Assembly: GCA_900549355.1 (NCBI GenBank)
Contig: UROA01000007.1
Span: 1-25,173, forward strand
Source of the DNA: an uncultured Collinsella sp.
GTDB taxonomy: Bacteria > Actinomycetota > Coriobacteriia > Coriobacteriales > Coriobacteriaceae
Direction: 5' to 3'
DNA: 25,173 nt
Part shown: positions 11,648 through 20,529 of the stretch, piece by piece
Layout: the number at the start of each line of letters is the position of its first letter
How positions within the stretch are numbered: position 1 is the stretch's first letter
Made by a program: the position numbers and the translations under genes
Notes under the pieces: generated by a model
What the model was told of the DNA's origin: nothing
Seen by the model: the letters and a program-made list of their open reading frames with translations, nothing else
The model's database searches: none

Positions 11648-13383
11648 CGAGTTCGCCCTTCGGCAATACACGCTTCCCCTACCTCAGCCCTTTGAGACAA
11701 GCGAATCACTACAAGACTTTGGCACGCCAAAGCCCGGGGCTCACCATGACGAAAGCTGGCCTGTTCTTTACATCCTGACCAACAGCAAAAACAAAACGGC
11801 GTACATCGGGCAAACGACAAATTACCAACGCCGAATGAAACAACACGCCGCAAACGTTGAGAAGGACTTCGACCGGACCCTTCTAATCGACAACCCGACA
11901 TTCAATCAGTCCGCTACATTTGAGTTTGAAAACAGGCTCATTGAGCTGTTCTGCGCCGACGAAAAATACCAGGTAACCAATGCCAATAATGGCTATGCCC
12001 AGTTCGATTATTTTGAGCGGCCTCAGTATCGACAGAAGTTCCGAGACCTCTGGACGAAGCTTCGTGAGGAGAACTACGCGATTCATCCGATTGAAGAGCT
12101 CGAGAACTCCGATCTGTTCAAGTTCTCGCCTTTCAAGACGCTAACGCCCGACCAATACGAAACGATCGAGACGATTTATAAACGTCTCGAACAGGAGCAT
12201 GAAGACGTAAAACATGGCGGCTCAAAAAGAGAACGTATAACCGTCGTGAACGGCGCGCCGGGAACAGGCAAAACAATCCTCGCCATCAGTCTCATGTTCA
12301 GAATCAAAAATGAGCCCAACCTTTCCGGCCTGCGAGTCGGTTTTGTCACCCCCATGGATTCCCTGAAGAAGACCCTCAGGAAACTCACGCACTTCCTTCC
12401 AGGGTTAAAGCCCGGCGATATCTTAAGCCCCAGTGACATAACCAAAAACGATCGTTATGACATTCTACTTGTCGACGAAGCACATCGACTGGGAAACTGC
12501 TTGACCGCCGGCGCCGGCATCGGGGCTTTTTACAACACCTGCGATCGCCTCGGCCTTCCGCGTACGAGCAACCAGGTTGACTGGATATTCAAATGCTGTG
12601 ACAAGGCGTACCTGTTCTACGACCCCAAACAGCAGGTTCGCGCATCCGGACTCAATCGAGACGGCCTTGAGCAGCGACTCAATCAGCTCGAAGAAGCGGG
12701 CGTTGAAACTGAAGAGTTCAGCCTAAGCACCCAAATGCGCATACGCGGTGGCGATGAATATCTCGATTTTGTCTACGACTTACTCGACAACAAGGCGTAC
12801 ATGCACACCGGTATGAAGTTCAAAGAACTCTTTTCATCGGAGCCTTACGATTCGCGAGCCGGGGATCCGGACAGCGATATCCCCAGATACCAGTTTGGGA
12901 TCGTCAGCCGATTTGAGGATTTCTGTTCTCTGCAGCAAGCCAAGGAAGAAGAAGTTGGTCTATCCCGCATGACGGCAGGCTTTGCGTGGAAGTGGGAAAC
13001 GAAGAAACACAAAGACGCGTTCGATATCGTCATTGAGAGTATCCCCAAACGATGGAACTCGAGCCAAAAGGATTGGGTTAACTCCGCCAACGCCGTCAAC
13101 GAAGTCGGATGTATCCACACGGTACAGGGGCTACGACCTCAACTACGGATTCGTAATTCTGGGTCCCGACATTTACTACGACAACGACAAAGAGGCCGTC
13201 TGCGTTAACAAGGCGAACTTTAAAGATGCTGTCGCAAAGAAAAAGGCGAGCGACGATGGCCTGCGAAAGATCATCGTCAACGCCTACTATGTCCTCATGA
13301 CGCGTGGCATGCTGGGAACGTTTCTTTATGTATGCGATCCGGCGCTCAAGGAGTATTTGTCACGGTATATCCCGGTGATTTAG
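11640..13383 (+). pseudogene. GIY-YIG nuclease / DUF2075 (Schlafen group III) helicase, frameshifted near the 3' end
   Basis: The ATG at 11640 lies inside the end of mazG. In order: GIY-YIG nuclease (about 42-105: VLYILTN, AYIGQT, R64/R65, a Glu in FEFENRLIELF); then the DUF2075 P-loop NTPase with Walker A GAPGTGKT (205-212) and Walker B LLVDEAH (276-282), plus later SF1-like segments (FYDPKQQVRASG, LSTQMRI). The frame breaks within the motif HTVQG: the run GGGG at 13127-13130 has one G more than the expected CAG-GGC-TAC. In the next frame the normal family ending follows: YDLNYGFVILGPDI ... NAYYVLMTRGMLG ... YVCDPALKEYL, to 13383. As it stands translation stops at 13208 with an aberrant tail, losing the conserved Arg-containing motif (LMTRG), so ATPase function should be lost. 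A recent mutation, a sequencing error or programmed shifting are all possible. The intact product would be about 580 aa. Confidence 0.85.
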
Positions 13384-13420
13384 CTGCGGCCCACACATGG
13401 CATGAATAGCAGCAAACCCC

Positions 13421-13471
13421 TAGGGCACAATCCTGGGTCCACAAAGGGCGGCAGGGCGCGCCGGTGCCCTA
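13421..13471. terminator. Inverted repeat between convergent helicase genes
   Basis: TAGGGCAC (13421-13428) and GTGCCCTA (13464-13471) form 8-bp arms. The right arm includes the stop codon of the NERD helicase gene. With the GC-rich interior it could serve as a terminator for both converging operons, but the loop is long (35 nt) and lacks a T run. Confidence 0.3.
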
Positions 13472-15202
13472 TCCAACCAATACTGCTCCCAGAACATTTG
13501 CGAGCTTCTTGGCGGGGCGCCTATTCGCTTTTTCGCCCATCGCCACGAGCGCGTGGTTGCAGGCATCCTCATTCATGTCGCAAACAATTCTGAGCTCATG
13601 CCGTGCCCTCGAAGCAGCCGTATAAAACAAAGTTCCAGGCTCAGGCATGTAGCTCATGGACGGCTGTTCCCATAAGGCTTGATCAACATCAATCATAATT
13701 ACCGCAGCAGCCTCCATCCCCTTGAACTTCCTCACCGTATGGACGGGAACCTTCTGACCTTTCCATCTCTTTAAGCTCAGATCGCCAGTGAAACAACTCG
13801 ACAGCTTAGAGTGTTCCAGTGTCTTGCATGTGATAACCACAATGTCATTAATACCGGCGTTCTTGAGTTGATCAACGTGCTTATCCACAAATGCCTCTTG
13901 CGCGGCGGCGTCACAATCAATCATAAGCAATGGAGGTTTTCCGAGCCTACCCATAACCTGCATTCTAAAACCGTGCGCTTCACCAAGGGCACTCAGGGAA
14001 GACTTCTCGATAGCCTCCGTGTTCCGGCAGTTTACATAAAGCGTCAGCTTGCAATCGGCATCCATAAGGAAGCTGGGCATAGTTGAGCCTTGGACAAACT
14101 GCCTTTTGTCGTAGAAGAGGTACATCGTGCTTTCCGACCTCGAATCCACGATAGAACGCAAGGTTTCGAGCACCATCGCATCTTCAATGGCTTTGAGGCC
14201 GAAGTCTTGGCCTTCGTCTATTACGATGTGCTGATAGGGAAACGAGTCAGGGTGCCCCATGAGCTCTTCGGTCAGGCTGGCATAGTTTGGCTCGAGAGAA
14301 TTGCAGACCTTGCAGGCGTAGCCCGGAATTGTATAGACGTCAATTTCCGGGACATCGTCGCACCTTCTAGTAATCTCTTCCTTCAAAAGCGAGTTAAAGC
14401 ACAAAAAGAGAACCCTGCCCGTACAGGCGGCCTGCCTAGCTCTCTCAATTGCAATAAGAGTTTTGCCAGTTCCTGCCGCCCCGTTAATTACCGCTGTCTT
14501 CTGATCCTTTATGAAATTCAACACGCGAGCCTGCGAGTCCAGCAGCCTTGCGAACACAAAGTCGTTATATCGATAGTCCACTGAATTCGTCGGGACGATA
14601 TCGAACTCCGGCAGGAGCACTTTATGCAAGACCTCTTTAGCCTCAGCATCGGAAAGCCTCGTCTCCCTTCCTCCGACATCCATTCTCATGATGCGAACTA
14701 TTTGTTCAGTTGGATCCCCAAGGTCCGTCTTGCACAGAGTAATATCGCGAGAAGCCTCAGGAGAGTAGTCGATAAAACCGAGCTCGTGGGCGCCCAAAGA
14801 CGGAAGCCAAACCGCGTGAGCAACCTTGCACCTATTGCACAGTTCCCTTAACCCTACATCTTCAAATCGATTAATGAGCTTCCATTTGATACTATCCGCC
14901 TGCCGGTAAGGACCCCCGTGCCTTCTCATTGACACGCCGCTGCCGTACAACCACTCACCGTCTTCGCAGCGAATTCTCCCCGCTTTCGCCTCGATAACAA
15001 GAATGCCGAGCTTATGATTAAACACGATGAAATCGGCTTCTCTCTGCTCGATCGCGTTTCCATCCACAATATCCAACATCTTGTATGAATGGATAACCGT
15101 AAAATCATCGGGAAGCTTACTCAACGCGTAATAAATCTCCCCTTCACGGCTCCGATCGTCGTATTCAGCCGGCCCTAGGCTCGGTATCATTCTTGCAGCC
15201 AC
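13469..15202 (-). CDS. NERD-domain nuclease / SF1 (UvrD-like) helicase
   Basis: The 577-aa protein has an N-terminal NERD nuclease-related domain (about 15-130; catalytic-type residues E20, D57 in READFIV, and E71-A-K73 in VIEAK, a PD-(D/E)XK pattern). An SF1 helicase follows, with Walker A GAAGTGKT (241-248), Walker B VIDEGQDF (327-334), HTVRKFKGMEA (motif V region) and YTAASRARHEL (motif VI). The GTG start at 15202 lies two bases after the stop of the large helicase gene and has AGAGG seven bases upstream, so it is the third gene of a coupled operon. NERD-helicases are widespread and rarely characterised; some sit in defence islands. Here it may process DNA handled by the DruE-like helicase. 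It is convergent with the GIY-YIG helicase, giving two nuclease-SF1 fusions tail to tail. Confidence 0.88.
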   Translation of the reverse strand: MAARMIPSLGPAEYDDRSREGEIYYALSKLPDDFTVIHSYKMLDIVDGNAIEQREADFIVFNHKLGILVIEAKAGRIRCEDGEWLYGSGVSMRRHGGPYRQADSIKWKLINRFEDVGLRELCNRCKVAHAVWLPSLGAHELGFIDYSPEASRDITLCKTDLGDPTEQIVRIMRMDVGGRETRLSDAEAKEVLHKVLLPEFDIVPTNSVDYRYNDFVFARLLDSQARVLNFIKDQKTAVINGAAGTGKTLIAIERARQAACTGRVLFLCFNSLLKEEITRRCDDVPEIDVYTIPGYACKVCNSLEPNYASLTEELMGHPDSFPYQHIVIDEGQDFGLKAIEDAMVLETLRSIVDSRSESTMYLFYDKRQFVQGSTMPSFLMDADCKLTLYVNCRNTEAIEKSSLSALGEAHGFRMQVMGRLGKPPLLMIDCDAAAQEAFVDKHVDQLKNAGINDIVVITCKTLEHSKLSSCFTGDLSLKRWKGQKVPVHTVRKFKGMEAAAVIMIDVDQALWEQPSMSYMPEPGTLFYTAASRARHELRIVCDMNEDACNHALVAMGEKANRRPAKKLANVLGAVLVG

Positions 15203-15204
15203 AG

Positions 15205-18200
15205 TTATGCCTCTTTATGAATCTCGCCCATCACATCTTCGGCAGAGCACTCGCCAACGACAAACAAGCTCCAGCCAGAGACGCTGCGCCAAGCAGACCC
15301 AAATACATCTTTGAAATCGACCACCGCCTCCTCATCAAGAAGAATGACCTTGGACTTGCGCCAAACAAACGTGGCGTAAACGCTGTCGCCGCTAGCATCA
15401 GATAGCTCCACGTCTTTGTCCGGAGTCTCCCAACGCAAATGCGGATCGTAGCTCGCCATTTCACGAACTAGTTCGGTCCATTCATCCGTAGAATCAGATT
15501 GAATTGACAGTTTCATCGCTTCAGCCAACGATAGCGCCTCGTTGTTTGCGCCTTCATCAGAGGCCCATAGCTCAAATCCATCAACCGGGCTGGAAGTGCC
15601 AACCGTACAATCGAGTTCTTTATCCTCATCGGCATTGCCAGCAGAACGGCCGGAAGGCGAAGCAGTAAGAAGAGTCTCCAAAATTCGCTTTGCAGCACCG
15701 CGGGAAAGATTCGCCTGCACAACTTGGTTGTAATAATTTGCAATACAACCGTAGCAGCAAGTTTCTTCGCCACATCCGCAATGTCCGTCCACGACCTTAT
15801 AGGCCTCTTCAATTAGATCCGTCACCTCTTTGCTGAGCTGGCGTACATGACCGGCTCCTCCGGGCACGTCATCATAGATGAGTATTGAGAAGCTGCCTGC
15901 ATCATTTTTGTATGTAGTCCCTCCGAGTTCGGTCTCGGGAACCTCGAGGATTTTAGCCGCAGCGGTAAACAGCGCCCACATCACAGCTTCCCAGTCGCCA
16001 TCGCTGCAAACTGTCGCCTCATCGAAATCAAATACGAGCTCGAGGACGTCGCTCACAAATGCCGTACCCAGCGCACTGAACCTATTAATCTTTGGAGCAG
16101 TGCCGCTCTTCTCGCACCAGTAGGTATGTTGGATCTTCTCCCCACCAACAGCAGCGCGATTGCAGTAAGAGCAGACTTGGAAGCCCTTAGCAGGGCTATT
16201 GAGCACACAAAGTTGCCCGTTCTCGGCATATTTTACTTTCACCGCACCGCCAGGAAAACAAAACTCCCTGGTCGCAGTCTCGTTAGGCCAGTGCTGGCTA
16301 AAGTGCACCGATGCATACCCCTTTGGCCTCGGCCTTCTAAGCCCTATGCCTTTTTTGTTTTCCGTGCCGACAAAACCATAGGAAGGTATGAGCATATTCT
16401 TTTCGAGAGCAAACTCGGTATGGCAAACGGGACACTCGCCTTTATCACTGTAGTTTTCAATGGGCCATACAAATGTTTCGCAATTTGGACACTTTCCATA
16501 CCTGCGTTTTCGCAACTCTTGCCCTTTCGGCTTTCTGAGTCCAACGGACTTCCAAAGCGTCTTGCCGGCAACGATTTCCGCCCCCGGGGCATATTCCCTA
16601 ATGGCTTGACGCATACCCCTAGAAAGCTCGAGCCTGTTCTCACCTACAGAATTCTCGATATCAAGAAGATGGAGCTCTACGAGATCAGTCGGAAACCCGT
16701 ACTTAGGCAATACTCCGCTCTCGGCAAGAATTGCGATAGTTCTCTCCTTCTTGAGCGCATCCCTAGACTTTAGAAGCTTGGATGCGAGAATGTCGTTGAC
16801 GCCCATATTCAGCTCAATACCATCCTGAATACGCTCAAAATCAGCATGCTTAAGGCCATGCGCAAGGAGAAGCCTGCCACCGCTTCCGCTCTCAGCCGAA
16901 TCGATTGGCCCAACGAGCTTTGCTATCCACCCCCACTCGTTTACGCCAACTTCTTCCGCCACGGGCATGCCTTGCGGAACAACGCGGACGAGCTGTTCAT
17001 AGACACTCTTTGGCCGCGATGCAAGAAAGCTTCGAAGATCCTCGAGGCCTTCCGGCTCCGATTTAGAAAGATCCATAAAGTCGTTGTATCCATGAGAGTA
17101 GTCTTTGCCCAAGCTCCGGCTCGCGTAGCGAAAGAACTCAGACATAGCGACAGCGAAAACATGCCGTATCGCAATGGCATCGTTATTCAGATAGCACATT
17201 GGCACTCTCGTGTTGCCGCCAATTATCTTGGCTGGGTCCTCAAAGTACGCGACATCATGGGGCCGCAAGCGAGCAAACGTGATGGCATATCCAGGCTTGC
17301 CAGCGCGGCGTCCAACGCGACCGGCTCGTTGCGTATAATTCGCGGTACTAGGTGGAACGTTTCTCATAAAAATGGCCCTCAAATCGCCAACATCCACACC
17401 CAGCTCAAACGTGGTCGTGCAACTCAAAACATTAACGTTGCCTTTGATAAATTCGCTCTGTATTTCTCTAGCCTTTTTGGATGACAGCTGTGCAGTATGT
17501 TCCTCGATGTCGAGGGGAAGTGCCTCATCTTGATATACGGTTTTATAGAAGCGGTCTTTGTCTCTTGCCTCTGCGAAGCTCATTTTCACCATCGTGCCGT
17601 TGCATTTCGTTGTCATGCAAACGCCATGCGTGTCCAGATGAGTCTCACATCCACATGCATCGCAACGATAGACAATATCATCGTTGGAATGCGGATACAT
17701 AGTCCAAATATCTCTGCCAAGCCTAAAGTGTTCACGCGAATCGATCAAATATCCTTCGCCCCTAAATAGCTTGCAACTTAGATACTCCCCCATAAACTGG
17801 AATAGACTTTGCAGAATCGGGCGAACGTCCTCACGGGTCAGCTCGATACCGTGGACCCTTTTGACGTACTTGCGAATAAAGGCACTGCGCTTATTTTCTG
17901 TACCACGTACCGCATCTCCCGCAAACTGAACAATATCCTTTGACGCAGAGCCACCCCCCTCAAGCACGACAAGGTTACCGCGCTTCTCATGATTGTTTCT
18001 TAGTTCAGGAACCCCTTCAGGAACCTCGATAACGTTTTTCTCTCGGAGCAGTTCAAGACAGGTCCTTGCAAACAAAATGTAGTCTTCGCATGAAAGCCAG
18101 GCTACTCCGTCGGCATTAAGCCTATCCACCTGTCTTGCGACTAGCTTTTTCGCTCCAGGATGGGAAAACCCCTCGTTAAATTCAGTAGGCTCGATCCTTA

Positions 18201-20517
18201 CAACGCCAAGGCCTTCAAGGCTGTTCCGCGAATCCTCAGCCGCAAGCTCATCGAGAATCCAGGCCGTCGCCTGCCCCTTCTTGTTGGAACCCAAAACCCC
18301 CGGATAACGCCTCTTTGCAACACTTGTTATCCAATCAATAACTGAACTCGGCTTACAGCCTTCACCGTCGCGAGACAGAGCCTCCACCGCTTCTCTTATC
18401 AGCTGACGGCGTGTGATATTTCCATAAGTTCTGTCCATTGCGGGCGCGAAGAAAGCCGCGTCCTGGCGCTTGTCCGAGAAGCAAATAACACTTCCGGCCC
18501 TGCGTTCTTCATCGAGGTCTGCAAACAAATCATCCTCGTCAGCTTCCTCATCAAAAGGAGGAATATCCCTGACTAAGTTGTAGCAAACGACACTGCCCGC
18601 AGCTTCAGGCGAAACGCGCATTGGCTGAATTGCCACAACGGACTGATATCCGCAATGACGACAACGCGCCTCTGCTTCGTCTGATTGTTTTTTCTCGTTT
18701 TGGTTGAGCGCAATTGGGATGCGCGCAACAATCTCATGCTCGAAACGATGAGCACCACCCTCGGCTTCATGATACAAAGACCCGCATATCGGGCACAGCC
18801 ATTGGATCTTCTCATCGGGATCTCTCTCCGATTCGTCAGAGAGAAGACGGTAGTAGACTCTCGGAAGAAACTCGTCGTCGGAATCCGTTCCTTCATGTCG
18901 AGGACTTAACCACGCAGTCTTCACCTCGGGATCAGAGCTCTCCTCACCAAGGATGTATGCCTGCCCACAATGGCGACAGACCGACACCTCATATACAGGA
19001 GTATCGTTTTCATCGTCATAATGCTCCGCAATCGTTTTGTGAGGAGTCAGCTTACGTGTATGCAGATTTAAATAGATGCCCTCAGGAGCACGCAAGAAGG
19101 AATGGTAACGACTCGTAAGAATGGGGACATCCTTGGAGCGCTGCGCAGAGGAAAGCACCTCAACCATGGCAGTGAGGATTTCCACACCCCTCTTATCTCC
19201 CGTGAGCCCTTCGATCTCAAGCTCCTCAATGGTGTCAAGATCAGTGAGGTCGAAAAGACGCTCGCAGCGTCTCACCAGTTTTGCCGCAGACGATTCACCC
19301 AGAAGGATCTTTCCTAGTCCCATTAGGGGGGACTCGCCGTCTAGTCTCGCTACAACCTCTTCAGGAGCTCCACCAGATGCGAGCGTGCTGCGAATGTCTT
19401 CTACGTTTGCGTTTTCGGGATCGGAAAGTTCCCTGCGAAGTTCCGCCCAAGTGTCTAGAGAAAGCGTGCCCCAAGGCTTTTCATCAAGAGCATCTTGGGG
19501 CTGATCTTTCTCGCTCGTGATGACATCGAGATCTGCGGGATCACCCGAGAAAGGCTCGCCAAAAAGATCCCGAGCAAATGTAGCCACCTTCGGCATATCT
19601 TCTTCTGAGCCGATTGTTGCGGAAGTTGCGTAACAATGAAGCTTGGGCAGCTCCCCCGTTTCCGATTCGATACGAGCCTTTACTCGTCGCAGCAAATATG
19701 CGATTTCGGTGCCAAGCGCGCCTGAATAAACGTGCGCCTCATCGATGGCGATATGCCGCCAGTTTGCACCAAATGCCCCTTCGAACAGCGGCGCATCCTC
19801 CGGACGTAGAAGGAGATACTCAAGCATAGAGTAGTTTGTAAGCAAAATGTTGGGTGGGTTCTCACGTATTTTCTCGCGAGAGATGATTTCATTTGGCAGT
19901 CTAGTTTGATCCGGGTTTTCGTCTTTCCACTTACGGAGAGCCACGGACTCTTTCTCCTCAGTGTCGCCGGTATAACGCCCGAAGGTGATATCGGTCCCCT
20001 TCAGCAACTGACGCAATCGTTTAAGCTGATCGTTTGCAAGGGCGTTCATCGGGTAAAGAATCATGGCACGGACGCCAGCGGAGCGCCCGCTCTTTTCGAA
20101 TTCTGTGAGGATGTCATTCAGAATCGGAAGCAAAAAGCACTCAGTCTTACCCGAACCCGTGCCCGTAACGACTGCGTAATTACGCCTGGCAACGCTCTTT
20201 TCAATAGCCTTAACTTGATGCACATATAAGGGGCGATAGGGGTCAAAATTACGCGTCTCTCCGCCGCCTAAACTCATCATGCCCTTGCAGAGAAGCCCCT
20301 CGTCCACCAGGTCGGCCACAGTTTTATCCTTGCGGTACGGAGGCGCCGCCTCAAGAAACGGTCCCTTTGCAAGATATCCCGGCTCACAGAGAATCGTCTC
20401 AAGCTGCTTCTGCAAATCCGCGTCATCAAAGTGAATAGTAGTGGCAATGTACTCGCGATAAGAGTCCTCCACTTTGCGCGCAGTCTCAATGGGGTTGAAT
20501 TCTTTTACATCCGTCAT
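15205..20517 (-). CDS. Giant DEAH-box helicase with DUF1998/MZB domain (DruE-like)
   Basis: The 1770-aa protein has a SF2 core: PYRPLYVHQ (Q-motif-like, 93-101), Walker A TGTGSGKTE (118-126), YPMNAL (155-160), TNYSMLEYLL (227-236), DEAH (259-262), TSATIGS (298-304), CFSDKRQDA (about 685) and QRAGRVGRRAG (near 1065). Cys pairs suggest zinc ribbons near 516, 575, 621, 962 and 1352. A C-terminal MZB/DUF1998 zinc domain has CGCGEETCCYGCIANY near 1586, preceded by YDDVPGGAGH. The last 130 residues are unassigned. Size and MZB domain fit DruE of Druantia rather than MrfA (about 750 aa). The adjacent upstream 1023-aa gene fits DruH of Druantia type III; there is no methylase or phospholipase-D gene as in DISARM. 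The ATG has AGGAG six bases ahead and lies 12 nt after the upstream stop. Frame intact. ATP-dependent DNA or RNA translocation in phage defence is inferred. Confidence 0.8.
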   Translation of the reverse strand: MTDVKEFNPIETARKVEDSYREYIATTIHFDDADLQKQLETILCEPGYLAKGPFLEAAPPYRKDKTVADLVDEGLLCKGMMSLGGGETRNFDPYRPLYVHQVKAIEKSVARRNYAVVTGTGSGKTECFLLPILNDILTEFEKSGRSAGVRAMILYPMNALANDQLKRLRQLLKGTDITFGRYTGDTEEKESVALRKWKDENPDQTRLPNEIISREKIRENPPNILLTNYSMLEYLLLRPEDAPLFEGAFGANWRHIAIDEAHVYSGALGTEIAYLLRRVKARIESETGELPKLHCYATSATIGSEEDMPKVATFARDLFGEPFSGDPADLDVITSEKDQPQDALDEKPWGTLSLDTWAELRRELSDPENANVEDIRSTLASGGAPEEVVARLDGESPLMGLGKILLGESSAAKLVRRCERLFDLTDLDTIEELEIEGLTGDKRGVEILTAMVEVLSSAQRSKDVPILTSRYHSFLRAPEGIYLNLHTRKLTPHKTIAEHYDDENDTPVYEVSVCRHCGQAYILGEESSDPEVKTAWLSPRHEGTDSDDEFLPRVYYRLLSDESERDPDEKIQWLCPICGSLYHEAEGGAHRFEHEIVARIPIALNQNEKKQSDEAEARCRHCGYQSVVAIQPMRVSPEAAGSVVCYNLVRDIPPFDEEADEDDLFADLDEERRAGSVICFSDKRQDAAFFAPAMDRTYGNITRRQLIREAVEALSRDGEGCKPSSVIDWITSVAKRRYPGVLGSNKKGQATAWILDELAAEDSRNSLEGLGVVRIEPTEFNEGFSHPGAKKLVARQVDRLNADGVAWLSCEDYILFARTCLELLREKNVIEVPEGVPELRNNHEKRGNLVVLEGGGSASKDIVQFAGDAVRGTENKRSAFIRKYVKRVHGIELTREDVRPILQSLFQFMGEYLSCKLFRGEGYLIDSREHFRLGRDIWTMYPHSNDDIVYRCDACGCETHLDTHGVCMTTKCNGTMVKMSFAEARDKDRFYKTVYQDEALPLDIEEHTAQLSSKKAREIQSEFIKGNVNVLSCTTTFELGVDVGDLRAIFMRNVPPSTANYTQRAGRVGRRAGKPGYAITFARLRPHDVAYFEDPAKIIGGNTRVPMCYLNNDAIAIRHVFAVAMSEFFRYASRSLGKDYSHGYNDFMDLSKSEPEGLEDLRSFLASRPKSVYEQLVRVVPQGMPVAEEVGVNEWGWIAKLVGPIDSAESGSGGRLLLAHGLKHADFERIQDGIELNMGVNDILASKLLKSRDALKKERTIAILAESGVLPKYGFPTDLVELHLLDIENSVGENRLELSRGMRQAIREYAPGAEIVAGKTLWKSVGLRKPKGQELRKRRYGKCPNCETFVWPIENYSDKGECPVCHTEFALEKNMLIPSYGFVGTENKKGIGLRRPRPKGYASVHFSQHWPNETATREFCFPGGAVKVKYAENGQLCVLNSPAKGFQVCSYCNRAAVGGEKIQHTYWCEKSGTAPKINRFSALGTAFVSDVLELVFDFDEATVCSDGDWEAVMWALFTAAAKILEVPETELGGTTYKNDAGSFSILIYDDVPGGAGHVRQLSKEVTDLIEEAYKVVDGHCGCGEETCCYGCIANYYNQVVQANLSRGAAKRILETLLTASPSGRSAGNADEDKELDCTVGTSSPVDGFELWASDEGANNEALSLAEAMKLSIQSDSTDEWTELVREMASYDPHLRWETPDKDVELSDASGDSVYATFVWRKSKVILLDEEAVVDFKDVFGSAWRSVSGWSLFVVGECSAEDVMGEIHKEA

Positions 20518-20529
20518 TATTTGCTCCTG

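Noticed and set aside
13127..13130. Phase-variable homopolymer controlling the helicase
   Set aside because: Four G residues are too few for frequent slippage; a simple mutation or sequencing error is more likely.
15205..20517. DISARM helicase (DrmA/DrmB)
   Set aside because: No methylase, phospholipase-D (DrmC) or second DUF1998 gene nearby. The length and the single large upstream gene fit Druantia type III better.
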